DNA of 64,000 nt. Origin: Gavia stellata (taxonomy: Eukaryota > Chordata > Aves > Gaviiformes > Gaviidae). The stretch is from positions 86,914,451 to 86,978,450 of the forward strand of contig NC_082595.1 of NCBI RefSeq assembly GCF_030936135.1. The letters are read 5' to 3'. Both the position numbers and the translations under genes were made by a program. This document shows, in pieces, positions 10,724-23,200 of this stretch (positions are counted from its first letter, which is position 1; every line of letters starts with the position of its first letter). The notes below the pieces were generated by a model, which saw only the letters and a program-made list of their open reading frames with translations, ran no database searches and was not told where the DNA came from.

Positions 10724-13700
10724 ATGGCGGGGAAACCCAAGTTGCACTACACCAAGGGAAGGGGGAAGATGGAGTCAATCCGATGGCTGTTAGCAGCAGC
10801 TGGGGTTGAGGTTTGTATCTTTTCTTATAAGGTGATCAGATTAATCTGTGATTAAAATAGGTATTCTTTGGAAAGGTTTCCCAGTTACATCTATGCTTAG
10901 AGATATGCACAACATCACATGTTGTGCTGTAGAATACTTCGATTCAGTGATACTCTCTCATGTTGTATTTATTTAATATATTCCTTGAGCAACAGTTGCC
11001 CAGTAAAAGGATTTTAACATACAAGGAGAACTGTCATTTTTGAAACGTACTTTAAGCTGAGGAGATCTTAAATTGTTGCTACAGACCAAAACAGTGTGTC
11101 TCTGACTTTTTCTAACGTTCATTACTTCTCTGTGTCTCATGTTCTCAGCTGAAAGACCATGTGTACCACATGGAAAAACTTTAGAACATTATCTCCAAAC
11201 AACATGCTTTTCGTTCTTTGGATACAGAATTTGTGGGCAAGAAGACTAATTACAACTTATTAAATGTTGCCTGTTTCCCTGTCAGGACCCGAGTAGGATA
11301 AATCAGCAGAGCTGCCCTGAAGGCAGTGGGGGGTATCATCTAGATTAACATCAGATGAAAAACCATCCTAAGGCATCTTAATTTTTACATGCAATTTTTG
11401 CTTGAATATGGTGCTTTGAGACTATTTTCTTAGAAACTATTTATACTGCATTGGAAATAAAAGGCTTTTTTAATGGTGCTCACTTTTGAATGTTGCTGAC
11501 AGAGAAGCTGCAGAGCACGAGTGCTGAGGAAACAAAGATCTTGCCCTCATTCAAATGTCCTCATTTAAAAAAAAATGCTATTGGGGGAAGAGGGAGATAA
11601 ATGCTGTGTAACAGAGGCATAACTTATTAAAAAATTCTCAATATTTCACATGGCATCAGCTGCTTTTAAGTGAATGATTTGGTGTCTGTTAATTGTTTGT
11701 GCAGGCAAGTAGACTGGTCTTTGTAATGAAGAAAGCTTTTTTTGAAGTGTAAAGCATTGTACATTGGGGGGGGTGTGGGGTGGGGACGCTGTAGTCCTGG
11801 GTTATTTGCTGGAGCAGAGATGAAGAATAGGAGTAGGGGGTCAACACAGTCATGAGAAGTATGTGGAATAGTGTGGAGAGGTGGACTCCAGACTCCCTTC
11901 CGCTTCCCCATTGCCTTTGGAATGACGCAGCATTGTTTTCTATCTTTGCTTTTCAGTTTGAGGAAGAATTCATAGAAACGAAAGAAGACCTAGAAAAATT
12001 ACGCAATGGTGAGTCTGTAAACTGTACCCTAAACATAAATTCACACCAATATAACAAAAGGACAGCAGGTGAGATTTTTGTAAGACCTCCAATATGATGT
12101 GACCTGTAAAGAGAAGATTTGAGAGACCTGCTTGATTGCAAATGCTGTCATCCCTCAGAATTGGAAATGTCTTGATGTGTTACCAGGTCTCTTTCTCAGA
12201 TTCAGTGTAGTACTGCAGCGGTCTGAGTAGTTTGCTGCTTTGTCATCCCTAGATGGAGTCCTGATGTTCCAGCAAGTGCCCATGGTGGAGATCGATGGGA
12301 TGAAGATGGTGCAGACTAGGGCCATCCTCAGCTACATAGCAGCAAAGTACAACCTCTATGGAAAAGACCTGCAGGAGAGAGCCTGGTACAGTAACAGTGC
12401 ATACTGTCCTTACTAATAGTCTTCCATGATTTTTAATATTTATGAGAAGAATATTGCCATGAAATAGCTGCATGCAAAGGTGCATATACATCTGCCAGTG
12501 CTTCCTCTGCTCAGATCCAGGGATCGGGTAAATGGATGTTGTGGTTGATAAATGATTGTTAATTGTCAACATGGTGAGAATGTTATGGCCACCTTCAGGC
12601 TCATTTGATTTCACAGAGACCAGAAGTGCGTTAAGTTCCTGCAGAACTGCAGGACCTTAATAAAATAATAAAGGCTAAGTATGCCTTTTTTTCCCTCTTT
12701 AAACTGGAAAACAGTAGGAAAAACTACAGCTGCCTGAAAAAACCCCGAAGTGTCTTTAAGTGTTCTAATTTCCTTGTTTCAAAATGTAAAGAATCTTTCA
12801 CAGCTGATTTAAAAAACCCCATGTTCAGTGGCTTAATGCTACTGAAAGTTAAACCAATATTTTCCTAAATTACTTTACTATGTAAGCTGTGAATACTTTC
12901 CATTGTCATAATTAAAGGGCTAATGCAAAAGCAAAAATCCTTGTTTACTCTTTCTTTTAAAAAAAAAAAAAGTCATGCAAAAGTTCAGTTAAGTCCTTAA
13001 CCTAACTGACTACCTCTTATTGTAAAGGATTTATTCTGTGATAATGGAGGGGCAACTCCAGAGACTGTGGGGATTATTATGGACTGGCATGTCTGAACTG
13101 GCAATTGGCAGCCATTTGTTGCTGGGATCCTTTTGTGATTAGGCTGCAAAACTATTTTTTTTTTCTCTAGTGTGGTTTGCATATGTGGTCTTTTATCCCA
13201 CAGCATAGATGAATAGGTTATCAATGGAAAACAGTGTGAACTCCACTTTAAATACGTTAGTTGCAGACTCTTATTTATACCTTGCTTGTTGCAGACACTG
13301 TGCGCCTGTTTACAAAGATCTGTGCTTTGGAAAAAAACTAACCTGGCATCAAAGCGGAAGAATAAGAAAACAAACTAGTGTCTTATTCACTAATAAGCAT
13401 TTTACTCAGTGATCACTTCAGTATTGTATTTCAGGAAAACAACCAAAGTGGAATTTTCAAATGATAAATGTTAAATAAAAATGTTCGTTTCAGGATTGAT
13501 ATGTACGTGGAGGGAACAACAGACCTGATGGGAATGATTATGTATCTCCCTTTTCAACCAGCTGACACAAAAGAAAAGAATCTTGCCTTAATCATTGAAC
13601 GAGCTACAACCAGGTACTTTCCTGTTTATGAAAAGGTAAGTGATAAATCACCAGTAGTCCACAAAGACAGTAAAGTGGGGTACAGGTCCCCCCCCACCCC

Positions 13701-16700
13701 ACTTCCCTGGCCGCACACACCTACTTTCTAGAAGGCAAGTGAGAGTACAACTCTGGAACTGTCAGCATTCAGCAACGTGAAGAGAGGGCCAGGAAATAAT
13801 GTTTGGCTGGTTTCAGTACTGAGTATCTTTGCTGTCTTCTTTAAGACTCCTCAAAGAGCAGATCCTACTTTTTCAACTTAGCTTAGTGGCTGATAGCTCC
13901 TAGCATTTTGCATAAATGCACCATTTAAATACCTGTGCCAGCCTTCAGAACTTATTGCCTGAAAGTGTGATATACTCTTGCTGTTCAAAGTTAAATATAA
14001 TTGTGCTTTATAATTAAGGACCTAATTCTGTGATCTTTCTCAAACTCATTGCTTAAATATATTATACTTACAGACTGTTAACTGTCTTTTTCTGAATCAC
14101 TATTTGGGCATCCTTAGGTGTGCACAAAGGGGCTTTGCAAACAGGATGTATCTAGCTTAAAAGCGTAAAGCAATTATTTACTGGCTAACATGCTAGTAAA
14201 GAGTTCCCCTCTAATGAGCTACGAGGTAAAGCATTGGTATGCTTGCCACCCCCATAGAGCACATGAAGGGTCTTTCTTGGCTAGGCAAGAGTCGGTCAGG
14301 AGGGGACGGGTTGTTCTTTGCTTCTCCCTGGAACATAGGCTGGATGTTACTGAGTTGCCATTTTCTACCAACTTGTTTTTCCCTTTAGGATATTTTAATT
14401 TCTTTTGGTGTTAACATTTTCCTATTTGAATTGAGCCAGCTGTGATCCTCATCTTACCAGCCTACTCCAGTTTGTAACTTTACCTTTTGTACCTTGTATG
14501 GTACCTTTTGTACCGTGTATGTACTATACAGACTTTCTCACACTGCTTTTTCAGAGTGTAGCAGTCTCCTCGGAAGTCTGTGCCAGGGGTACAAAGCTGT
14601 GTTGTTTCAGAGTTGAGCCGGGTTTCTAGCTTGAATCCCTGGTTCACAGGCAGCTGAAGTCCATTCAAAAAATACAGGACTTGATACAATTTCATGTGCC
14701 TCTATCAGAGCCTTAAATTGCACAAGGGAAACCCACAGAGGCTGCCCTGTGGAAAAAAATTTGCACATAAATGACATAAGCCAGCACTCCTGTAATCAGA
14801 GTTCATATAGATACACTGCTATACCCCTGGAAGGCTGTGCTCAGAGAGGTTGATTGCATGCATTAATCTTTCAAAGATTTGAAGCCTGATAACGTAAGTA
14901 TTTAAGTTATTAAAAAATAAAAAAAAGGACATTTAGACACCAGCATTCTCTGAACCTGTGCCTAGGTGGTATAAACTAGTTATGTTTTAGTATGTATGTT
15001 CACTGGAGGAAAGTCTTTAAAATAATCCTTGTTTATTTATGGTAAAGACACAGCTAAACTCTTCCATGATTTTTGGCCTAGTTAATTTTGTTAGAATGAT
15101 TAATAATTTTCCTTCTGTACCAGCTGTTTAAGTTGTCCATTGATTCAGCTTAGCAGGGTTTGCAGTCCATGTGTTACGCAATCCTGACAGAAAATATCCC
15201 TAGCTATGAGTGTTCAATTTAAACACTCAAAAGCCAGATAGAGGGCAAAAGGTAATGCAAAGCACTGCAGGCAATCTGGTTCCGATGCTCTGGGAGTTTC
15301 CATATGGCTTTGATAGACAAGCTGTGGTGGACCTTGTTAGAGCAGTATAGGAGATACTTTCATGTAGTTACCAGCCTTGCCTTTGTCAGAGGTTACCACG
15401 TCTTTTATAGTAAAATTGGCAGATGGGACTGGAGAAGGAATTGGCTTCTAAAGTCAGACTGCTGTCCTAGTTTTACTGCACGTTTGTTAGTTAAGTGTAG
15501 CATTAGGGTATATTAGGCACAGACACGTTTCCTTCTCCTGCTTCACCTACGAGAGTGATAGCCTTCAGGGAAAAGGTAAGCTGGAGAGCTGGTAACTGCT
15601 CTGAAGCCGCGCTGCAACTTTCACCACAACTTGTCTATTACAGCTATTAGTAGCACTGGTAGGCTGTGATTCTCGCATCAGCAGTTTGCTGTGAAAGAAT
15701 CCTTCCATACAGGATGAAGGGTGGAAAGGCTGTGTTCCTTCATTCTTGACCTGTTTCAGACTGTAATCAGCAATCTCAAATTTTGCTGAAACATCTGGGA
15801 ATTCACTTGACTTACACTACAGGTAAACTGTCCTGACTACCCCTTACAGTTACTTTGGTCCTGTTTCTTTTCTATGATTTAAGTCTTTCTTGTGGGACTG
15901 GACTTGCTACAGCTACCTGGTGCAGTAGGTTAGAGTGAGTGATAGGTCCACGCACACTGAAACATGAGTTTTGATTTAACTTTTTTTGTGAGAATACCTA
16001 TCATGTTCTAACTTTATAGATTCTTAGATGGATTTGCTCTGCTGTGTATTTTTGTAGAAGTCTTGTCTGTAATGAAATATCTAGATAAAATTGTTACATC
16101 CAATTTTTTTTGTTCGTATTTTGTAGGCCTTAAAAGACCATGGGCATGATTATCTTGTTGGCAACAAATTAAGCTGGGCAGACATCCATCTGCTGGAAGC
16201 CATTTTAATGGCAGAAGAATGTAAGCCTGATATATTGTCTGCATTCCCTCTGCTACAGGTTAGTAATCATCTGATCTCAATATGGAATGTAACACACAAA
16301 TGTCACTGCCTGGTTTTAAAGGCTAATTGATGTTTAAATATTTTGAACCATTGTACTATCTTACTGACAGTTCTCTGGTCTATTTCTGTTGACTGCAACA
16401 ACCCGAACACACATGCACTGCCTTGCCCCAGAGCTGCAGGGGGCTCACCTTTCTCTAGCTCTGCTTTTCCCAGCTGTTCTCAGCTGGCAGGAATTCACTC
16501 AGTAATGCTACCAGTTTGGTCCTGTAACTGCTACTTCCACATCTTCAAACACAGCAATGAGCATCAGGAGAGGAAGACTGCAGCCTGTTTTGTCTGCAGC
16601 TCCTGTCCTTCTCTTTTTGCTAGCAAAATCGTATTTTGAAGAAGTCATATATAGGAGCTGTTAAGTTTCTTATGTCTTGTCTTCCATGGTGCTTTGCACC

Positions 16701-17242
16701 GAGGCATTCCTGTCCTTGCCTTTTTTTTTTTTCCCAATATATCTGCAGGATTTGGAATCAGGCTGTGTTTTTTGCTTTTACTTTTTTCTTTCTTTACCAG
16801 ATGAATCTTAACTGTTCAATATTAGTTTCTCCCATCCCCATCTGGGAACTTAAGGTAAACTTTATAGCAACAGCATTGCAGATCAGAATATTCACACCTG
16901 TTTTTTCTAAAAAGACTAATATGTTGCAGGTGTGGATTTGCCTTTTTTTTTTTAAAAATGGAAAATGCTGGGTGCTGAGCTGGCTATAAGGAGCCACTAC
17001 TGTTCTCTGTTTAATAAGTATCTCTGAGAAGTAAAAATCCAAGACACCTGATTTTTAAGTTATAAAGGATGGAATTGTAATTTCCTGACTCTCACTGGCT
17101 TTACTGGTGCTTTTTACAGGCTTTTAAAGGAAGAACAAGCAGCATTCCAACAATCAAAAAATTCTTGCAGCCTGGCAGCCAGAGGAAGCCACCAACAGAT
17201 GAGAAGTTTGTTGCCGTTGTGAGGAAAATATTCAGTATCTAA
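10724..17242 (+). CDS. GSTA: Glutathione S-transferase alpha, copy 2 (complete coding sequence)
   Basis: Complete class-alpha GST of 222 residues. Coding exons: 10724–10810, 11957–12008, 12253–12385, 13494–13635, 16127–16258 and 17120–17242 (TAA at 17240). All borders are AG/GT and the exon sizes (87, 52, 133, 142, 132, 123 nt) match GSTA structure. The start is the ATG of [15 protein letters not shown]; an acceptor at 10702–10703 shows a non-coding exon 1 lies upstream, probably in the CpG island at 6.8–7.9 kb. The thioredoxin-like domain covers about residues 1–82, with catalytic Tyr9, Arg45, and G-site Gln54-Val55-Pro56 and Gln67-Thr68. The all-helical domain covers about 86–208, followed by the C-terminal helix ending RKIFSI. 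Arg15, which in mammalian GSTA supports the thiolate, is Lys here. The exon 4/5 junction encodes ERAW (Trp91) where copy 1 has ERAL. From memory, chicken class-alpha enzymes also carry this ERAW motif and Lys15, so these look lineage-typical rather than defective. Copy 1 is a tandem paralogue about 5 kb upstream. Confidence 0.97.
14481..14522. repeat. 21-bp tandem duplication in intron 5 of GSTA copy 2
   Basis: Two near-identical 21-bp units, each starting TACCTTTTGTACC, differ at two positions. It is a simple local duplication. Confidence 0.75.
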
Positions 17243-17450
17243 TCATGTGCCTGCTGAAGATAACACAACTGTAGTATATTACCAGAGCTGTGCCTTAGAA
17301 GTGTAAACTGCAAATATGTATTCTGTAGCTTGCATCATATAGCCAGTCACAAGATAATCGTTGAAACAGAATACACTTTTAGATTAGAGTAAAAGGCTAA
17401 TTTGGATCTTTTGAGTACAGAAAGTGGTATTTCATGGAGTAATTATATGA

Positions 17451-17456
17451 AATAAA
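17451..17456 (+). terminator. Polyadenylation signal of GSTA copy 2
   Basis: AATAAA about 210 bases after the TAA at 17240–17242, followed by a GTGGGTTTTTT tract typical of a downstream element. Confidence 0.8.
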
Positions 17457-19732
17457 ATATGCAGATACTTGTGGGTTTTTTAATTACAGTTCATGCCTGG
17501 TAGGGTAAAATGTTTCAGCTGTAGCTTCCAGAGTACTGGAGAAGGAAAGCCCTCTTCCCCTTCCTCTCCCCATTTTAATAAACTGTAGGAGGAAAAGCCA
17601 CTCCATAAAAATGGGGAAGTCATTTAAATTCAGGCCTAGAATCTTTCGGGTTTGCTCTCTAGGTGGTCTCATAGATTAAAGTTCACTGTCCCCCCCTGCT
17701 GTATTTCACTGCTGCCTCTGTGCTTTCAGAGCTGCAGTTTAAAAAGTAAGTAAATAAAAATAGAAAAATTAAAACTTGTGATCCTTGTAAGTTTATGGGC
17801 AAAAGTAAGAAACTTCATTTAATCCCCACATGAATCTCTTGGAAGAGATTTTATTCACTGAAAGATCAAAGTACATGTGTTTAATGAGCTTGATGTGGTT
17901 TTTATCCATTGAAACCACCTATTCCCTTGCTCTTCTTTTTGCTGCTTGGCTGGATGGTCACAGTGAGGAAAATGCCACTTGATTGTTTTTTCGTAAGGTT
18001 TTACCTTCTTCAGTCACTTCCCAAGTAGTTGTAAAGAGAACTGCACTGGCTGCTTACCTTTTCAGTAAAAGAGTTAGTTTTATGTGAACAGTGCTTAAAG
18101 CATCCACTGCTACAGATTCTTTACCCTAATTTCATGGGAACCATCACTGTCCCCTTTAAGAACAATGCCGTGTTTCTTAAACTTACTTGTTTTTCTCAGT
18201 AGGACTTGAACTGATTAGGCAGAGAAAAGAGTCAACCAGTGTGTATACAGAACTGCTGCCTAGCAGCAACTCCTTTTCCAACTTGTGTATAAGAAGACCC
18301 GCATAGTGTATCTTAGAGGTACAAACCAGAAACACCTCAATCACCTAAGCACTGCCCAGATGAGCTCCTAAAGAGTTCTACATTAAAATGACCTAGGTAG
18401 CTGGAAGCAGTAGTTTGCTGTGCCCGCTGCAGTACTGAAGTTTCATTGAACTACGCCTCTGTTCTAAACAAGTGCTATGATCACTGAACCATCACAGAGA
18501 CTGGCAGAGAACATTACCTTTGCATTTTGCGATTCCTCAATCCCATAGGGATAAGTTGGACTTGCTGAGAATGCTACTTGTTTTGGGCTGCTCAGGATTT
18601 TCAGCAAAAGCCTTTGGATTACAGTTGGGTATAGAGGCTAGCCCCAGCCCCCTGCCCCCATGGGCTAATTCAGCGAATGCATAGAAGGCTCAACTCTGGA
18701 CATGCTCAAAAATACAAGATGTTACTGCATTTACCATCTGGGCTAGCAGCAACTGCAGGATGGCTTCTGCGTTTCAGCACCAGGTTGCCTAAACTTTTCA
18801 CTGGAGCTTAATCTAAGGCAGGATTCACCTTGTCTACAGTACAAATATCCAAATCGGCATTGGTCACCTAAGCCTGTTATGGTACATGGCAGTTCAATTC
18901 CTCTAACCTGTCTTGGAGTTCTACTTCAGGATAAAATGAACCACATCTATGTGTCCAGCCATCATTTTACGTACCAAGATCCCCATCTGAAATACATACC
19001 ATACCAGCTAAATCACCTGTAAGCTTGGTGACACCTGGAGGTGACTGATACCAACATTTGTTTGTTAGCAAAAGATTCCAGAGCTGGTGGCTGGGGTTTG
19101 GGGGAATTGCCTTTTTTTTTTTTGCCAGTTGTGCTTTAGACATCTGAGTTGCTCATAACACCTTGTCACCACCTAAGCCCCTGCCAAGGATAATAAGCTT
19201 GGTATTCTGCTGATGGATTTGCAGAGCAAATAGCCTTTATAAGCAAGCTCTATATGAAAAAAATGAAAAGAAGCAAAATTTCTCTTTGTCTTCAGCAGTG
19301 CACTCACCCATATTCAGTTTCCTAATGATTTGGCTGTACATTCCTGTGCACTGGAAGATAGTCTTAGCCAAGCTTTCAGACCCAGGGAGTATTTAATTAT
19401 TTTCCATGCAAACCAAAGCAACTTCAATCCCTGAATAGTTTATGTCTGAATAGTCTCCTTTGCTTATGGGGAGGACTTCAGCAACATAATCTGTATAAGA
19501 CCACAATGGCAAACCTGTTAAAGAGTACTGAGACTGAGAGTTTAGAACCTATTTGTGCAAGATGGTGAACCTTCCTCAGCTGTGGTTCATGTCAGTGGGA
19601 ATTTACAGCATGGTACATGTTTTAAACCGGTACTGAGTACAAAGCAGATAACCAGACTCTTCCATTGCCAAAATGTCTCACTAGTCTGCATAAAAAACTG
19701 AGAAGCTTTGAACATTTTACATTTTATTTGAA
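17457..19732. other. Intergenic spacer between convergent GSTA copy 2 and TMEM14A
   Basis: About 2.3 kb of unique sequence separates the poly(A) signals of the two convergent genes. It contains a T run at about 19112–19123. No GST exon, CR1 copy or RNA gene was recognised. Confidence 0.55.
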
Positions 19733-19835
19733 CACTGGTAATAGTTCTTACATTTAGAACCAGTGGAACACAAACATGTGTTTGAAAGGAAGGTGGGTCT
19801 TCTAGTGCAACACAGTACAGACCTGAGCCTTTATT
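19733..19835 (-). terminator. Candidate polyadenylation signals of TMEM14A
   Basis: Two AATAAA hexamers on the − strand, at 19830–19835 and 19733–19738, lie about 450 and 550 bases past the TAG at 20284–20282. Either could end the transcript; no other feature separates them. Confidence 0.5.
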
Positions 19836-20281
19836 GATTAGCAATTGACAATATGATTAGAATTGATTACTTAATCTCAGAGGCTACAAAATTATGGTTC
19901 AATACAATACACCTTTTTAGCATAAACATGTATTTTTATATATTCTCTCAGAGATACAGTGCCAGACTAACTCAATTTCTTGGGGTGCTCAGCACCCCTG
20001 AAAGATCAAACTTAGAGAGAAAGATGTCTGGAGTTAACAGTCTGCTTAAACGGAAGTAGATCAAAATACATGATCGAGAAAACATTTGTTTTAGTTTAAA
20101 AAAAAAAGTTCGCAAAATATCAGCAGATGTCAATAATCAAATAACAGGTACAGATCTTTTACAGAAAAGATAAATGCAATGTAAGACTTGTGTTCAAACT
20201 TGTCTTTCAAGTATGGAGAGCTTGCCTGTTTGTTCGGTGGGCCTGGCAGTCATACTTCAGTTCTTAAGTTGCTAAATTCTC

Positions 20282-23200
20282 CTACAGCAGCATAAAAACA
20301 AGCCTCAAAATCATCAAAAGGCTGCAAAAAAAACCAGAACAAAAACCCTCAGTATGGTTGTGCATGAACAAAACTAGTGAAAGTCATCATTAAGTCACAG
20401 TGCATTCATAAATACCTGACACTAGAGCCTCTAGTAAGCAATCCTTTAAATCTACAGCCTCAATGTCTGCTGAAACACTCAGTCCACCTAAGCTTGAAAA
20501 GCGATCCACAACGGAAAATAACATTTTCCTGTTTAAGTCATGATTCTTTAACTTTGCATCTTGACAATTTGCATCTGATTTTTTCCTCCCTGTATGTAAT
20601 TGGAGTAAAACAGTTAATGGTGTAATATTAAATCTGGTAACGACAAAGCAACAGTTATTATTCCTTCAGAAGATGGGGATTCTGACTTACAGTTGAAAAA
20701 TGTTTTGAGTTACAGACTCACTGGGAAAAAAAGTTTTTACTTACTCCACAATTTAATTCCAAAATAGCAAGTACAGAAAATTATGTTTTCCAGAATGCCA
20801 AAATAAACAGCAGCAATACAGCAGTCCGAATGGTTAGAAACATCATAATTTGCAGTAATACTGACCAAAGTTCTTACGTCAGGTCAAAACTGTCTTTGTT
20901 TTCAAAGGTGCTGCGCTTCCCGTAGTTTTGAATGCAGCACTTCTAAATCAAAGTGTTGGTCTTTTTTAAGATGACTGTGTTGTATGAAATCAGATGACTA
21001 ATTTTATGCATAGGTGTTTGAAAACTCTGAGGCTTACCTCAGGTTTTTCCAAGAGCCTTATCAATATGCATTAATATTTAACTGCAGATCTTTCTGTGCT
21101 GAGAAAGTCAGTCCATATCAGATGTATCCGCCTAGTGAGATGAAAAAGCTGTTCACTGGAAACAGGACTGTGACCTCCAAACTGGTTTCACTTAAACCGT
21201 ACAGTTGCTGGATAATAGTAACTTCCACTGATACTGGCTTGAATCAGATGTCAAATGGCAACTATTTGAAAATCAGTGAAATCTTTACATTAAGATCCTC
21301 AATATATGTTTACCTCAAGCATGCTACTAGTCCGGCTGGCATTAATTTCTTGGACCTCTTGAACCTCATTCCCATTATAATGGTCAAAAGAAAAGCTGAA
21401 ACTGTAAAAGACAATTTGATATATTTATGTTCTCACTTCTCCCAGTGGACCATTCAGGAACATGGAGAGTTATCAAAGGTCATTGCTATATTTTGCTATG
21501 AACTTAATTTAATAAAACATTAGATCAGAGATAGGGTCTACAAAAACATTCTTGCTTTTCCAAAATACACTGCTACGATTTCTTTCAGCTACAAGTAAGG
21601 TTTCCATGTGCAGCAGAATGCTAAATCCTATTCTGCAGCTACTAAGTTTGTCAGACAGTGAATTCTACTCCCCCGTATCTACATTCATGGGGATACAAAT
21701 AAAGTAGGACGAATCTTCATTTTAACAGTAACTTATATACTGAATTACAGGAATAGTGTCTCATAAATCCCACCACCCTAGATCATTGCAGCTGTCTTCT
21801 AACTATTCAAGGAGCTAGAGCATCCAACTTTATCTGTTTTCTTTTTAGAATGCCAGCTCTTTATTTGCTAAGCCTTAAAAACTAGATTTGAAGGTTTGCC
21901 ACTTGATTTCACTACAGAATATGTCTATCAATATCTCCTTCATCATGACTACAAGTTCCCTTGTTTCCTTTTGCTACGAGGGAACCATCCTTATCTGTGA
22001 CAAGAGCTGGGCAACCCAAGAGGGTAACAAATGCAGTGCAAGCAGCAGAGAACAAACATCATGAAAGGAATCACATCTTCCTCCTGGAGCAGTTTTACCT
22101 AAAAATGGAGGTAGCAATGAACTGATCAGGCATGGGAATTTCATACCAGAACGCTACATAAATGAAAAGATGGATGAGTACCTAAGACTCTGCAAAAATA
22201 GCTAGTTTCCTTTAAGAACTGTAACCTTCCTTAAAGTGGGCTGAGAGGCAGGACTTCTCATGGGCAGCTGGGCTTTATCACTCTAGCAGCCAAAGTAATG
22301 GCAGTTACACAATCTCTCCCCTTTTTTATGGAGCAGTTAAACCATCTGGCTAAATCTCTTCAAACTCTACTGTCTATTCCAGTGGACACTCCTGTGCTTG
22401 CAGGTGTCAAGAATTAGTTTTAAACTCACTCCAGCATTATAAAACAAGCTCTGACAGTAACAAGCATCTTACAAAACCCTACCAGCTATGCATGTGCACT
22501 CATTAAAGATACCCTGTAAAAAGGTATTATGTTCCATTATCCATTGCTCTTATTTTCTGGTCCCATAGCCTTGATCCTCTCAGGAATGTCTGAAGAGTGG
22601 ACTATTCCACAGCGTGTGTCTTGCCAGAGCCGTGAATATACTTAAAATTAATTACAAGCTACAAAACATGTTCAGTCTATAATGTTCTTTTTTCCAGTTA
22701 CTAGTATCTGGCTTTTCACATGTGGCAGTGAGTTTTCAAGACGTTCAACTTTTAGACCTGATTTTCAAAAGTGCTAGATATTCACTGCTTCACCTTAAAT
22801 CAGTCAAAGAAATTCTGTAAGTCAAATTCAATTCAGAAAATCAAATGCAATTCAGTAAATCAGATTCAGATCAGAAATTCAATAAATCAGGTGCATCAAG
22901 TTGCAGTCTGAATAGCACTAACTGTTGCATAATGAGGTCTGAATTTCTACACCTATTCCAAACACATAAAATTGCACTGAAGCATTCAGGAAAGCGCAGA
23001 GTTAATTTCAGGGGGAGTGTGAAAATGCTGGAAAGAATAGTTTATAAAACGACGAAGAAATTTTGCCTGGGGTATCTGTATGGTACATACTCTCTGTATG
23101 TAGGACAAGTTACAAGAACCTTACTATCCAAGGTCTTGTACTAAAACATTACCTACATTATTGTAGGAGAATCTTGCACAGGTGATAAATACTATAGATA

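Noticed and set aside
20781-20858. Hydrophobic frame as the last exon of TMEM14A
   Set aside because: The preceding acceptor gives the wrong phase and has a poor pyrimidine tract; the exon at 20321–20282 fits phase, acceptor and homology.
21014-21523. 169-codon + strand frame
   Set aside because: It lies antisense across TMEM14A coding exon 21314–21401, whose splice sites and homology are clear. The translation has no recognisable family.
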